Source of the DNA: Bartonella sp. WD16.2
GTDB taxonomy: Bacteria; Pseudomonadota; Alphaproteobacteria; Rhizobiales; Rhizobiaceae
Reading direction: 5' to 3'
Assembly (NCBI RefSeq): GCF_002022505.1
Contig: NZ_CP019781.1
Location: 1,155,001 to 1,219,000 of the forward strand
DNA length: 64,000 bases
The position numbers and the translations under genes were made by a program. Of the stretch, positions 31,501-39,789 are shown in pieces (positions within the stretch are counted from its first letter, which is position 1; each line of letters begins with the position of its first letter). The notes beneath the pieces are model-generated. The model saw only the letters and a list, made by a program, of their open reading frames with translations, did no database searches and was not told where the DNA came from.

Positions 31501-32859
31501 CACCCCCGTCCCATTCTCCGTAACCGTAATCGTCGACGTACCATTTATCACCAACTGCCCCTTTATCGCCTCCACCCCTGTTTGCACCCCTGAAACATTC
31601 ACCGTATTCAACGTGACCGTCTCCGAAGTCCCCGCATATACCCCCGTACTCCTACTCTCAGCTCCCCCAGTTCCCGTAATTGATCCCCCCATCATAGTAG
31701 CACTCCCTCCCGTTATATTAAGCCCCGTCCCACCATCTGTAACTGTAATCGTCGACGTACCATTTATCACCAACTGCCCATTCTTCGCCTCCACCCCTTT
31801 TGCAAATTCCGAAATCTTCACACTGGTCAACGTGACTGTCTCCGAAGTCTCCGCATATACCCCCGTATCTGCTCCATCCTTTCCCGTAATCCCCACCTTT
31901 ATCAACTCAGCCGTCCCACTCCCTGTTACCTTTGCCCCTGTTGTGACATTCTTCAACGTCACTTTAGTCAATTCCAACGTCCCACTTGATACCTCAGCCC
32001 CTGTTACTGTACCACTCCCATTAATAGTCAGACTCATCACATCAGCCTTCCCTGAGCCCTCCATCTTAATCCCCGTACTCTTTCCCGTAATATTTATAAT
32101 TCCCTCTCCTCTTATATTAGCCGTCCCACTACCCTTAATCTTTATCGCTTCTGTCACCCTCTCAAAATTAACTGTCGTTCCCTTCCTCATCTCCACCTCT
32201 CCCCCTGTTTCACTCACCTCTATCCCCGTTACCTTAGTCTTAGCTCCCTCCCCCCCACTAATAATCAGACTCCCCCCATTACTCCCCACCGCCCTCTTAT
32301 CAAAAACAATCCTCCCCTCATTCTTCACCTCAATCATAACCCTTCCCCCCCCATCCTTCCTTGCCCCAATCTTATCCTTCAACCCAAATGTCCCCCCATT
32401 TACCGTAATCACAGACCCTGAACCCTCAACCTCCATTACCTTCTGCACATTTGTAATACTAACATTCTCCTTCAACGTCAGCCTCGCCCCCTGTTCCACC
32501 CTAATCGCCGATTTATCACTCCTATCACCATTTTTAACCGTCAGCAGATTATCTCCTATCGTAATATCCGCCTTCGACCCCGTTATCTTCACAGCCTCCT
32601 CATCAGGATTACTCATATCTATTTCTCTCACACCCTGCAGCACCCTTGTCCCACTGCTACTGTTACACACAATCTTCCCCTCCCTCTTATCATGATGCAT
32701 CGCTAAAACCTGACTATCCTCAACCCAACCCATACAATTCTTCGTCTCCTGTACTTGAGCATATACTTTCTGAGATGTAATAAGAGCCAACCCAGCCACA
32801 ATAGCCGTTGAGAGGACACATAAACAAACATGATGTTTTAAGACACGACGCATAACCAT
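22513..32859 (-). CDS. Giant autotransporter (type Va secretion) with beta-helical repeat passenger, copy A
   Basis: A complete 3448-residue autotransporter. The signal peptide is long and basic, with predicted cleavage near KVYA-Q at residue 34. The passenger (about 35-2900) is Gly/Thr/Val-rich, made of endless short strands with recurring phrases such as GTGV, LTGVTI, MTGGSI and VQTGI. This pattern fits a right-handed parallel beta-helix. A basic stretch (RSKRSRRS, about 2835) precedes a pertactin-like segment (about 2935-3080). The barrel begins near 3133 (VPAYLLLPNALFYAGLM) and ends in GLRYRF with the terminal aromatic residue needed for outer-membrane assembly. Bartonella has several such families, including angiogenic or infection-induced ones; assignment to any one is not proven. 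It is the only copy in the window with a barrel. An in-frame ATG two codons in is an alternative start. Confidence 0.93.
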   Translation of the reverse strand: MVMRRVLKHHVCLCVLSTAIVAGLALITSQKVYAQVQETKNCMGWVEDSQVLAMHHDKREGKIVCNSSSGTRVLQGVREIDMSNPDEEAVKITGSKADITIGDNLLTVKNGDRSDKSAIRVEQGARLTLKENVSITNVQKVMEVEGSGSVITVNGGTFGLKDKIGARKDGGGRVMIEVKNEGRIVFDKRAVGSNGGSLIISGGEGAKTKVTGIEVSETGGEVEMRKGTTVNFERVTEAIKIKGSGTANIRGEGIINITGKSTGIKMEGSGKADVMSLTINGSGTVTGAEVSSGTLELTKVTLKNVTTGAKVTGSGTAELIKVGITGKDGADTGVYAETSETVTLTSVKISEFAKGVEAKNGQLVINGTSTITVTDGGTGLNITGGSATMMGGSITGTGGAESRSTGVYAGTSETVTLNTVNVSGVQTGVEAIKGQLVINGTSTITVTENGTGVKVSGSATADLTRVGITVTGMYGTGLNITGGSATMTGGSITGSGRAVSRSTGVKMDSSGTVTLNTVNVSGVQTGVEAIKGILKVTEGSIEGKTYGVKVSESATADLTRVGITVTGMYGTGLNITGGSATMTGGSITGKDGNQGTGTGVKMDSSGTVTLNTVNVSNFKTGVQVTKGTLKVTEGSIGGKTWGVKVDGSGRLEMNGGTIEGENGTGVWVQESGTAKLTGVTITGKTYGVYATGGKFEMNMGEITGGSQGVYVSGMATSAELTKVKIKGGGGTGVYAGTARKVTLNMVEISKVKMGVDAVAGELVMNMGTVEFTGNGYGVKVSGTATSAELTKVKITGGSQDTGKGVYAEGTGNVTMTNVDISKVQLGVEVKKGTGTMTITGGSIKEVKWGINMEGGKKLVMDGGTTISFTDGYGVKIQNNVTAELMGTVITGNGGGTGVTAEGTGSVTMNMVEISKVQVGVKVTGNGDLTVKGGEITNVQMGIDMEKGTLVVKDGTRIEFTGTHGVKVGTAVTSATLTGVMIRGDGKGMGVWMEGTGNVTLTSVDISKVQLGVEVKKGTGTMTITGGSMTDVQMGIDMEKGTLVVKDGTRIEFKGKHGVRVGGGVTSATLTNVMIEGTDGKGTGVWMEGTGNVTLTSVDISKVQLGVEVKKGTGTMTITGGSMTDVQMGIDMAGSGTLTVEDGTRIEFKGTHGVKVGGSVTSATLTGVTIRGTGGDGTGTGVHAEGGKVTVTGGWIREVQTGIDMSGSGTLKVEDGTRIEFKGTHGVKVGTAVTSTTLTGVTIRGEGKGTGVWMEGGNLTVKGGEITNVQMGIDMAGSGTLTVEDGTVITVTENGTGVGVWGGTATAELTEVTIKGEGKDKGIGVIMAGKMMTMEKVDISGVGKGVYVMRGEVMMDKVDISGVQTGIEVESGTLEVLGVSGNSTINFTGDGYGVKVGASVKSVRLTDVRITGGDQGSGTGVWANSSEKMTLMLDKVGISGVVMGVYAGSGKLVIREGTISFKAGYGVRVGDKVKSARLMGTQITGDGSGYGVWASSSEKMMMTLEDVRISGVETGIDMSGSGVLKVSGESGNSMISFTGDYGVKVGGSVTSATLTNVQIKGGGEGYGVWAMGKMMTMDKVNISNVQMGVEVKAGNLTITGGSIKEVQTGIAMLGNGMLKVEEKTEIQFRNGYGVYVGEKVQSATLMGTVITGGKAGYGVYVSGGTVMVSGGSIKEVQTGIVMMGKGTLEVKDNTTINFTRGYGVYVRGSVKSAELTGTVITGGKAGYGVYAGGEGRVTVKGGSIKGVWKGVEVLAGDLTVKGGTTIHFMGDGYGVKVGKLVKSTELTEVTITGGRSGMGVWMEGEKMTMTNVDISQVGMGVYAEGKKVMVSGGTIKEVEKGIVMIGDGMLMVKDRTKIEFKGDGTGAGVYMEGSVNARLTGTQIIGEKKQGKGVMMEEGKVMLENVHISEVGTGVEVMRGEAWLKETHLGNVAKGMNIENGDVFMEGGEMSFDGDYGINLARGNAALRGVNMTYTGSDKTANFINVEGGTVLAENVTITGNDKGQGLKVIKGGAVWLKNTTFTNVKNGMTVEGRSTIRMEKGGITFKEGHGIYLSGGQALLSSFNITGQGRKSIGMGVSNSGEVMMRGVEISKVGMGIRMTSGNLVMNRGSIAFNGDYGINLVLGHALLNELTITGSGISNTGTGVEVGYGGKVIMKGVNVSGVAMGVQVTTSSGAAWLKETYFTDVKNGIIVTEGNVIMDKGGIAFKGDYGINLAKGNVVLKSVNMTYAGSDKTANFMRVEGGTVLAENVTISTSGNVSKGLGLKVIKDGKVVLKNTTFTNVKNGMTVTEGVVRMEGGEISFDGKHGIDLIQGQVALMVVKMTYQGNSPTADFIKITGEDTTTNAVETILSKKKAAVVAANLTINGNGHGQGLHVIRGGRVVLMKPTYTDVYNGMTIKEGAVQVLGGEMTFKGEHAVYLNRGHALLTNVAMKYTGDNDKSTFLKVEAKGNALNTADIRGTGIKIEGNGHVQGVHVENGGRVMLESAVFSNIKNGVTVLNGEFWMKKGEIEFKGEHAVSLSTGKVVLNGVIMNYGGDRRVKRGANSTKFIKVEGKGANLTAVKVMIIGNDNGQADGLMVTNGGHVTVNYSHLTKVQNAITIEDGSVWIGNGVVNFGGKHGVKMKNGKIFLNNVQMNYTGNNDDVDFLKIEKKKSILTAINTVINGNDMGSTQGAEVKDGGRLFLIRSGLNKVNTGVTVQNAEAMIIDTSINFKGEHAVSLTVGKTILNQVSIMHTGGKKTDDVDSTKFIKVEGKGANLTANKAIIKGYEDKGNGLHVTNNAKVTLLQSELTGVARGIYIESGEVKIKNSNMTINGENSYGISLESEKSTSETRSKRSRRSADSLTPPHHTSKINKKSEVGSVHLINTVLKVPNNIVIRGHEAESIVVFKDSKVSGDSLLEAKNKSYVMIMANNSSLTGSSHVDRESDAMFYLTNNAQWIITNGKGQDQKKPSSFISGIMLRDDSAIVFDKSSADNYQTLRIGKGSGEAYRAQGGAHIHLNVQPDRKGLLDDDKANRVLIHGDVSGNTKVHIHDASDSEEETRYEDNVNQSISIIQVSGVAKKDSFQLNYGYVTLGNSPYQYHLVAYGPDSEFGQANQQKRLVEGEGEFWDFRLENKYIPFNPRRPDMPIKPIVVPQVPAYLLLPNALFYAGLMDVNNQTELLGTMVTSFDPFFNGKPAFFIRGYGGSHNYTSDLSISEYGYGGKFGYYATDAAVLLNTLENEQNSAFVGVIGTYGKLSLQPQDVEKSKKSNFDHWSITAYASLQHNMGFYVNGLLSYGLSRGNVETLARGKTARITGNPLRAALTGGKAFLTGYEGLVFEPQMQLVYQYLRFNSARDIDGFDIDMGSPNQLTTRLGGRLAQEFSLVEEDSSVSFYGKLHLMSSFGGKQFVQFKDTFQLGAFGSSMEAGVGVQAQLSSQIALHGDVVYQQKLTKAGLSGSTFSGGLRYRF
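29501..30064 (-). repeat. Imperfect 282-bp tandem repeat inside the copy A passenger
   Basis: Two adjacent units of 282 bases (94 codons), starting at 29501 and 29783, are nearly identical over their first 130 bases and again over the last 90. A similar start recurs near 30338. The unit keeps the reading frame, so changes in unit number would lengthen or shorten the beta-helix without breaking it. It is the clearest of many internal repeats in the passenger. Confidence 0.75.
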
Positions 32860-33149
32860 AACCCTACATCCTCTTTAAACCAATCCGATTAAAAGAGACA
32901 AACTGTTCATAAAAAAAGATAAAAACAAAATCATTCCTGAACGGCTTACCACAAACCTAAACGCCCCCCCTTAAACCCCCTTACAAAAAAACATAAAACA
33001 TTAACAAAAGGCTCTCTAATAAATGCGCCAAAACACAAAGCCTAAAACAAAAAGACTACACCTATAAAACACAAACCGTAAAACAAACTCGCCTAAAAAT
33101 TACGCGATAAATCATACACAAAAACAAAAAAACCGTACGTTCAAAAATT
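32860..33149 (-). promoter_or_regulatory. Upstream regulatory block of copy A (290-bp family repeat, long form)
   Basis: This A/C-rich (plus strand) block sits directly before the copy A start. It recurs almost unchanged before copy C (57499-57788) and in a shorter form before copies B and D. Its conservation in non-coding DNA, and its position, mark it as the promoter/5' leader of the family. GAGGA lies 9 bases before the first ATG. The long form contains a TATAGG-like hexamer on the minus strand near 33060 that the short forms lack. It ends sharply at 33149. I cannot assign the -35/-10 boxes with certainty. Confidence 0.7.
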
Positions 33150-34407
33150 TGGTTTGGATAGGTTAGTTGTTTGGGATGAATTTTATTTAGGGGGTATTGG
33201 AGTTGGTTTGTTTTGGGTGAGAATGGGATGCTTTTTGTTTTTGTGTTTTGTGTGATGAGGTTAGGTGTTGTGGTTTTGTTTAGTTGTAGTTTTGTAGATA
33301 TTTTAGTCATGAATCACCTTAGTTTTTAAGAGTAAAGTTTTTATTGAGAATAGTATCAAAAAGTGCATTTGTTTTTATTGTATAGTTTATTTTGTGTTGT
33401 TCGTAAAGTGGCAACAAAGTTACAGTTTGAGATAAAAGTTTTGGTTTTGTTTTGGGTTTTGTTGGTTTTGTGTGGAAGGTTAGAGGATATGGTGGTGGGT
33501 TTGGGGAAGAGGGTTGATGTTTTTGTTTAAGGTGTTTTTGGGAAATGTGAATGTGTGTGGGTAGTTGGGTAATTGTGTTGATAGTGTAGGGATATTTCTT
33601 GATTTTTTTTTGCGTTTTGGATAAAATAGTAAGGGGTAAATAAGACATTAGGTATTTTAAATTAAAACAAGCATATTATATAATTATTTTTCATTAACAT
33701 TATTTTTATGTTAATGCAATTCAAATCAAATAAGAGAAAAATAATTCTATGACTTAATTTTAAATAATATTCATTAAAATTGCTTAAAAAGTGATTTTTG
33801 CTCTTTACAAATATTGTGAAAACGAACTTGATATTTTTTACAGAAGGTGACTTTGTTTTTTTATATCTATAAAGTGTAATTATTTCCGAAAATCAAATAT
33901 AAAAAACACCTTAAATTTTATAGCGAATAAATTCTAAAATATGCTATAATATTTCCAAGCTAAAACAGAACAATGAATTATAAGCTATATTAAAATTTCG
34001 GGGTAATATTAGAAAAATATTTAATATATTGTAGAACTTATCATAAACACTCTTTATAACAATTAAATAATAGATTATTTACAGTGTAAATCCTGTCTAA
34101 GCTTCATGATTTTCAAAAATACATTATGTATAAAACAATTGTTTTTTAGAAATTGAATTTGTGAATTTTATTCAAGAAAAGAGTAAAATTTAAAAGTGGG
34201 TATTTCCTTAAAATTACGCTCTTTCCTTTTAAAAAGCTTTCTATGATAAAGAAAAAATATTTCAATTTGGTATAATTACCTTTGGTTATAGTTACTACTG
34301 GATACCGATATTGTACCACAAACAATTATTCCAAATAACACTAATACTAATTTATACGTTTTATTATATTTTATAGGCAAAAATGAATTCTAAAAAGAGA
34401 ATTGTCT
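33150..34407. other. Non-coding region with a strand-skewed GT-rich segment
   Basis: About 1.25 kb without a supported gene. From 33150 to about 33640 the plus strand is strongly G+T rich, the mirror image of the A+C-rich regulatory block to its left. Minus-strand frames here (33062-33310, 33319-33648) translate into Thr/Lys/Pro-rich sequence that reflects composition rather than a protein. The rest is AT-rich and carries the amidase promoter. Confidence 0.5.
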
Positions 34408-35187
34408 ATGTATAAAATTGATTACAATAGTTATCGTGCTATACAAAGTTTCAATCGTCGAGTTCGTTTTTTAGTTATGCACTATACTGCAGTTAATTTT
34501 GAAACGTCAATCGCTCTTCTCACTGGCCCCTTAGTTAGTGCTCATTATCTTATTCCTGATCCCTCAGAGAAAACTTATCTTGAAGCCGGTTTTAAAGATA
34601 TTCGTATTTTTAACTTAGTTGATGAAAATGAACGTGCATGGCATGCTGGTGTAAGTTCATGGGGTGAATATAATAATCTAAACGATACATCCATTGGAAT
34701 TGAAATCGTTAATCTAGCAACCACTGAAAATGAAGTATTTACATTTCCCCCTTATAACCTAACACAAATTGATGCGATTAAAGAACTCGTATTGAATATT
34801 CTTCAACGTTATCCAGATATCACACCAACCAATGTTGTTGGTCACAGTGATATTGCCATCGGAAGAAAAAATGATCCAGGTGCAGCTTTCCCATGGAGAC
34901 AGCTTTATAAAGCAGGTATAGGAGCATGGTATGATGATGAATTAAAAAATTGTTATCAAAAAGAATTTTGTAATTGCAGATACTTGGAAAAAGCAAAAAA
35001 ACAGGCTATTTCAAAATTAAAACAGTATGGATATGATACTTCAATTGCAAAAACTAAATACGGATACAAAAATCTAATCCGAGCATTTCAGCTTCATTTT
35101 CGCCAAGAGAATTATAACGGAATTCTAGATGCCGAAACAACAGCAATTATTTATGCATTGGTAGACAAGTACTTTCCATCGGAATAA
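34408..35187 (+). CDS. N-acetylmuramoyl-L-alanine amidase (AmpD/AmiD type) with peptidoglycan-binding tail
   Basis: This enzyme cleaves the amide between muramic acid and the stem peptide of cell-wall fragments. The 259-residue protein has an Amidase_2 domain with zinc-ligand motifs VMHYTAVNFE (His near 27) and NVVGHSDIAIGRKNDPGAAFPW (His near 149, catalytic Lys and Asp following), plus the AWHAGVSSWG substrate-groove segment. A C-terminal helical PG_binding_1-like domain (about 185-255, FQLHFRQENYNGILDAETTAIIY) should anchor it to the wall. No signal peptide is evident, as in cytosolic AmpD or poorly predicted AmiD forms. The ATG at 34408 is chosen over a TTG two codons earlier because AAGAGA is correctly spaced for it. 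Confidence 0.9.
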   Translation: MYKIDYNSYRAIQSFNRRVRFLVMHYTAVNFETSIALLTGPLVSAHYLIPDPSEKTYLEAGFKDIRIFNLVDENERAWHAGVSSWGEYNNLNDTSIGIEIVNLATTENEVFTFPPYNLTQIDAIKELVLNILQRYPDITPTNVVGHSDIAIGRKNDPGAAFPWRQLYKAGIGAWYDDELKNCYQKEFCNCRYLEKAKKQAISKLKQYGYDTSIAKTKYGYKNLIRAFQLHFRQENYNGILDAETTAIIYALVDKYFPSE

Positions 35188-35204
35188 ATCTAATTTTTTT
35201 CATC

Positions 35205-35236
35205 AAAAAGAGCTTCAAAGTAGCAGCTTTTTATAT
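35205..35236 (+). terminator. Probable terminator after the amidase gene
   Basis: A hairpin (AAAAAG at 35205-35210 with CTTTTT at 35227-35232, plus inner GCT/AGC) lies about 18 bases after the stop codon and runs into a T-rich tail. The geometry fits a weak rho-independent terminator. Confidence 0.5.
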
Positions 35237-35815
35237 TTGTAAAAGCCCTTTCAAGCTCTCTTAAATGGTGGTCAAAATGACTTAATTAAGATTAAGAACT
35301 ATTACAATATGTTGTAATTATCTAAATTTATTTGTAACTATAATTAAAATGACTAAAAAGTGTAAAAATTTTTGACACCAATCTCCTAAAAACTTTTTCA
35401 AAAGTTTAGCGCACATGTCATTGAAAGAAAATATTTATTGCTGGGCCCCCCATTCTATTCGTATTCACGATCAATTCTGTATTTAGTTTTTATATCATAT
35501 TTAAGCTAAATACGCGATAAATCATACCAAAATTAATTTATTTTTTTGATGCCTATATTGACTTAGTATAACACATAAGCTGTTTATAGTGTTACAATTA
35601 CATTTCAATTAAAACAAGCAGAAAAATGTACTATAGATAAACTGAAATGAACATAAAAAATTTAATCCTTTTATCATCTTTTTTGAGTACAATATTACTC
35701 CCGTTAGTTAATAAATACCCTTGTCCTTCTAAAGGATACCGTCTCTTTTTATACCTTTAGAAAAAATAAAAATCTATCATAAACAGAATTTAAGAATTAT
35801 TAATTTTATAATAAA
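35237..35815. other. Intergenic region with a 17-bp element shared with autotransporter leaders
   Basis: About 580 bases with no gene. At 35511-35527 it carries the 17-base string TACGCGATAAATCATAC, also present in the long regulatory blocks of copies A (33101-33117) and C (57740-57756). A 9-bp inverted repeat (35727-35735 with 35754-35762) lies just downstream of the decayed porin gene and may be its old terminator. Confidence 0.45.
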
Positions 35816-36860
35816 TCAGAATTTATAGGCCACACCAACACGAAAATCATTGGTCTTGTAATCAAGTTTCAATTTATTCTTAGAAAATTTCTGCTTACCA
35901 AAATCTGAGTAACGATATTCTGCATGTAACACAGCACTATCAGCCATCGTAAAATTAATACCACTGCCAAGGATATAACCCACCATCATTTTATTTCATC
36001 TGATAAATCAAAAAAACCTATTTTCTTTACCTACTACTTCAATTGATTGTAAAAAGATGTCTTGAAGTTGCACACAAGAAACACCGCCAGCGATATAAGG
36101 CATAACACGATCAGCAGCAAAGCCTATACACACTCGTGTAGCACCAGACCATTTTTGGTTTAAAGTATGGTTATAAACTTCAACAGGCCTTGCTATTTCT
36201 GCCTCACTTGAAATCGTCTCTGCCCCAGCCACCATATTTCAAATACGGAAATTCTCTTACAGTTCGTTCTAACCTTCTTCCACGTCTTTCGCTGATTACA
36301 AGTATGGGACTCACTATTTTCTCCCCATTGAAGAGGAGTTTCATATACTCCTTTCCTTGTAGAGGAACTCCTTCTACCTCTATTTCTAATCGTTAACGAA
36401 AAGAGGGTTGTGGGTTATCGCGGTAAACATCATACAAGTATCGCAGAATAATTCCACCTACTGCTTGTTACTGTAGAGGAACCTCATCCATTTCTTGTTC
36501 TTGTAAATATACTACTTCCATTTCTGGAATTTCACGCTCTCTCTTATCAATAACTTTTTTATCTTGTTTACTAAACCAAACTATATCCGTATCAACACCT
36601 AAAAAACTATTCCCGAGACTAACATTGGTTCCCTCATAAAAACCTCCAACAAACCCTGAAAGTTGAGGTAATGCATCTTTCCAAACCGACACCCATTCTC
36701 TAGTAGACTCTTGTTTAACGTATAAACTTCGATCACTTTTGCTCGAAAAATCACCAATTTAACCCTCCAAGATAAAAACTACCCCATAGGTGTAGCAATA
36801 GCTGGTGAAACAACGAGGATCGCTTCAACAGATGCAACAATTGGTCTTTAACTCTCGAGA
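35816..36860 (-). pseudogene. Hemin-binding protein (Hbp/Omp25-31-like) outer-membrane porin, pseudogene
   Basis: Pieces of a beta-barrel outer-membrane protein of the Bartonella Hbp (Omp25/31-like) family can be read in order on the minus strand but in different frames. First come remnants of a leader (LVVSPAIATP) and GFVGGFYEGTNVSLGNSFLGVDTDIVW (36468-36692). Next is WSGATRVCIGFAADRVMPYIAGGVSCVQLQD (36008-36235). The barrel end is LHAEYRYSDFGKQKF and FRVGVAYKF, stopping at 35816. Several frameshifts and stops break it, so no barrel can be made. Hbp proteins bind haem and act as porins; this copy is dead. Confidence 0.8.
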
Positions 36861-38335
36861 AACTCTAATACCTGCTACTCGTGTCATAGACACTGTAAAT
36901 AGAGCGGTAATAGATGTGCTAATAATATTTCGTGTTCATAAACACCTCCAGAAATAACTTAAAAAGCACGTAATAGATATTATTCGCATATTTTCCCAAA
37001 GAAACTATAATAAAGATACAATCAATAAAAAATAAAGTCTGTAGAATAAAAAAACAATTTGGTGTTTATTTTAATTTATCTGTGATAACGATTCCAGTCT
37101 ATTAACAGCTCAATTCTATCTCGTATATTTTCCTTCACAAATAGCGAAATTTTTCATTCAAACCTAGAATAGCAAGCTTTCAATAAAGAATCCAAAATCT
37201 TAACAGCATTTAGAATCTCATTTTGATATTTTAAAATTAAAGTTTTTTTATTATCCTTATAACGTTAAAGTTTCATAATCCTTTTCTTTAATGCTTTTAT
37301 AACTCTGCACAACAGCATGTAGAAAACTAAAATGGTATTCTTCATTATACATTTTTGTGGGTTCGCTTTTTTAAAAGTGCACTAAGTTTTTATAGCCCTT
37401 ATAACAAAAATAATTTGTGCTGTTTATTAAGTTTTTAATCATAAAGGCCTTTTTTATTTTATGCTAATAATTCTTAGACATGACTTTTGTAAGCTTCATT
37501 ATTAGATATTCAAGTGGTTTATTATTATTTAAGAATTGAGTTACCAATATATAAAGCAAGATGAAGCGTTACTTTTTTTGCTATCCATTCTCTCTCAGTA
37601 AAATACAAATAAATCCTTTTGCCTTTCTTATTATTTTTTTATCATAGAAAACTTTTTTGCTACATCTTAAAAGAACATAATTCTTTAAAGGATATCTTTC
37701 TGAAGTTATAGAAAACTTTATAATTCTACTTTTGTTTTCTCACAAACGTATCCCTAGTTTTTCAAAAATTTTAATGAACTGGTTGACTATAATAAGATTT
37801 TCTAAAGACCGAACCAGCGCGCCAGTGTTTTTGAAATAGCAAAATCAACTTGGATTATATCTTATCAATGCAATTCCAAATAATTTACACAGGGTATAAA
37901 AACGTAATTTCATTAACTATGGTTTGTAGTTCACATACTAATCAATTCATTTTCACACAAAAACTCAACACGTTCATTGACATAATAAACAGATAAAATA
38001 CATCAATAAAACTGTTGACACCTTTTTGGTAGAACTAAACAAGGCATGAAAACGGATTTTAACGTAACCTTTTACATTATAAAAATCGCTCTTGAGCGTT
38101 CCCACCTAATTTATGAAAAAATTATAAAATAATACAATATACTAAAAATGAAAACGGTGCCGCATGCCAGCGAATCAGTCCTTAGCAAGTAGAATCGAAT
38201 CACATAAAAACGCACAAAGACGTGCTGCTGTATATAGCTTTTTATGATTCAGTAAGAAAATTAATGATTAAAGGAAGAATCTGATATCAAAAATTAGAGG
38301 CGGATTAAAAAGTTGTCTAGAAAGGAGAATTATAA
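36861..38335. other. AT-rich gene-free region
   Basis: About 1.5 kb of AT-rich sequence with stops in all frames and no recognisable remnant. A 27-codon frame beginning ATGCCAGCGAATCAG (38164) just before the integrase remnant might be a relic. I see no tRNA that could have served as the prophage attachment site. Confidence 0.4.
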
Positions 38336-39514
38336 GTGAGGGCGATTCACAGGTTAACAGTATCGTTTGTAACGACATCTCTTCTTGACCAGCATTAAAG
38401 CAACAGGGTAAGCATTGTGATGGAGCAGGCTTATGGCTGAATGTTCGAAAAGATAATACACGCGCTTGGTTTTTTCGTTATACATACTGCAATAAACACC
38501 ATCAAATGGGGCTTTGGTTCTGTTACAAAAACTTCTTTAAAAGAGGCACGCGAGCTTGCTAGACATTATAGCGATATTCTTAAAGACGGCATGATTCTAT
38601 CGTATTTCGAGAACAAAGCATTTTAAAATAACAAAGCAATATTTTTCAAGAAATTGCTTAAGCGGCTTTTGAAAGTAAAAAAGCTGAGTTAAAAAATGAA
38701 GGGAAAAATGGTCGTTGGTTTTCTCCACTAGAGTTACACGTTATTCCACATATTAGGTAATCTTCCTATAGAAAAATTAACAGCGAATATTATTCGTAAT
38801 GTTCTTACTCCACTTTGGCATAAAAAAGGAGATACAGCGCGAAAAGTACTTAACCGTATCAATATTTGCTTAAAATATGCCGCCGCTCTTGGCTTGGATG
38901 TTGATTTACAAGCTTGTATGAAAGCACGCGCTCTTTTAGGAAAGTCACGCGCTATATCAACAAATATTCCTGCTATGCCATGGCGGGAAGTTCCGGCTTT
39001 TTATCAAAACTTAAATGATGATCTCCTTTCAAATTTAGCACTGAAATTACTGATTTTGACTGGAGTACGGTCATATCCCTTGCGATATTTGCGTCTTGAG
39101 CAAATTGATAAAAATATATGGACGATACCAAAAGAAAATATGAAGGGTATTGTAGGAAAAGTTTCAGACTTTCGCGTACCGCTAAGTAATGAAGTTTTAA
39201 GAGTCATTGAAAAAGCTCTCTCCTTTGAAAAAAAGGGTTTTCTATTTTCTGGTCTTAAAGGCACCCCGATTTCTGATGCAAGCATGGCAAAACATATGAA
39301 ACTTTGTGGTTTAAAGTATCGTCCTCATGGTTTTCGCTCAAGCTTACGGGATTGGATAGCAGAAACAACATCAACACCATTTGAGATTGCAGAAACGGTC
39401 CTTGCTCATTCAGTTGGTAGTTCAGTGACAAAAGCTTACATGCGAACAGATTTTTTAGAACAACGACATGCTCTCTTAGAACAGTGGGCTACATTTATAT
39501 CAGGAACGACTTGA
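38336..39514 (+). pseudogene. Prophage tyrosine-recombinase integrase, frameshifted
   Basis: A phage integrase of the P4/DUF4102 type can be followed across several frames. It starts with a GTG at 38336 after AAGGAG and continues with HRLTVSFV, then in another frame KQQGKHCDGAGLWLNVRKDN, then SVTKTSLKEARELARHYSDILKDG. The long intact catalytic part is at 38894-39514. That part keeps the active-site residues: Arg in LTGVRSYPLRYL, HGFRSSLRD, the His in LAHSVGS, and Tyr in AYMRTDF. At least three frameshifts in the N-terminal and middle parts prevent a full protein. It marks the left end of a prophage remnant. Confidence 0.85.
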
Positions 39515-39547
39515 CACAATTAAGAGAATACGTTTATACACGGGCCA

Positions 39548-39738
39548 GGTGCTTGAAAAACACCTTAAAATACCAAGCGGATTGGTTGCCGAAATAATCA
39601 GTCTTCCGCACATATTATAAGGCTTTGACTCATTGTATGCATGTTGCATATAATGACCTCGTCGGGTGTAGTTATGCGATACAAGACCCTTATGGGGAAA
39701 GCATAACGACGGACTTGGTACCGTGTTTTTCAGCACCC
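39548..39738. repeat. Structured spacer bounded by inverted repeats before the antirepressor
   Basis: GGTGCTTGAAAAACACC (39548-39564) and its near-complement GTGTTTTTCAGCACCC (39723-39738) bracket about 160 bases of compositionally distinct, GC-richer DNA. The left arm can also fold on itself (GGTG/CACC). No protein is recognisable inside, although a frame is open on the minus strand. It lies immediately before the antirepressor start and could be a structured leader, a small RNA or an operator region. Function unknown. Confidence 0.4.
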
Positions 39739-39789
39739 GGCGCTCTTTTTGAGTGTCAATCAAAAACGTTTATTACCAAGGAGTTCATT

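Noticed and set aside
31319..32695. Long plus-strand open frames opposite the autotransporter genes (for example 458 codons here, 378 codons at 29330-30466, 460 codons at 48793-50175)
   Set aside because: They are antisense to G-rich repetitive coding DNA with few T/A-rich codons, which leaves the other strand free of stops. Products are Pro/Val/Thr-rich low complexity without ribosome binding sites.
22513..32859. CRISPR-like direct repeats in the autotransporter passenger
   Set aside because: Repeats are coding, of variable unit length and without uniform spacers, and there are no cas genes in the window.
33062..33648. Two minus-strand frames of 82 and 109 codons
   Set aside because: Thr/Lys/Pro/Gln-rich translation mirrors the GT-rich plus strand. 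One runs into the regulatory block, and neither has a start site or family resemblance.
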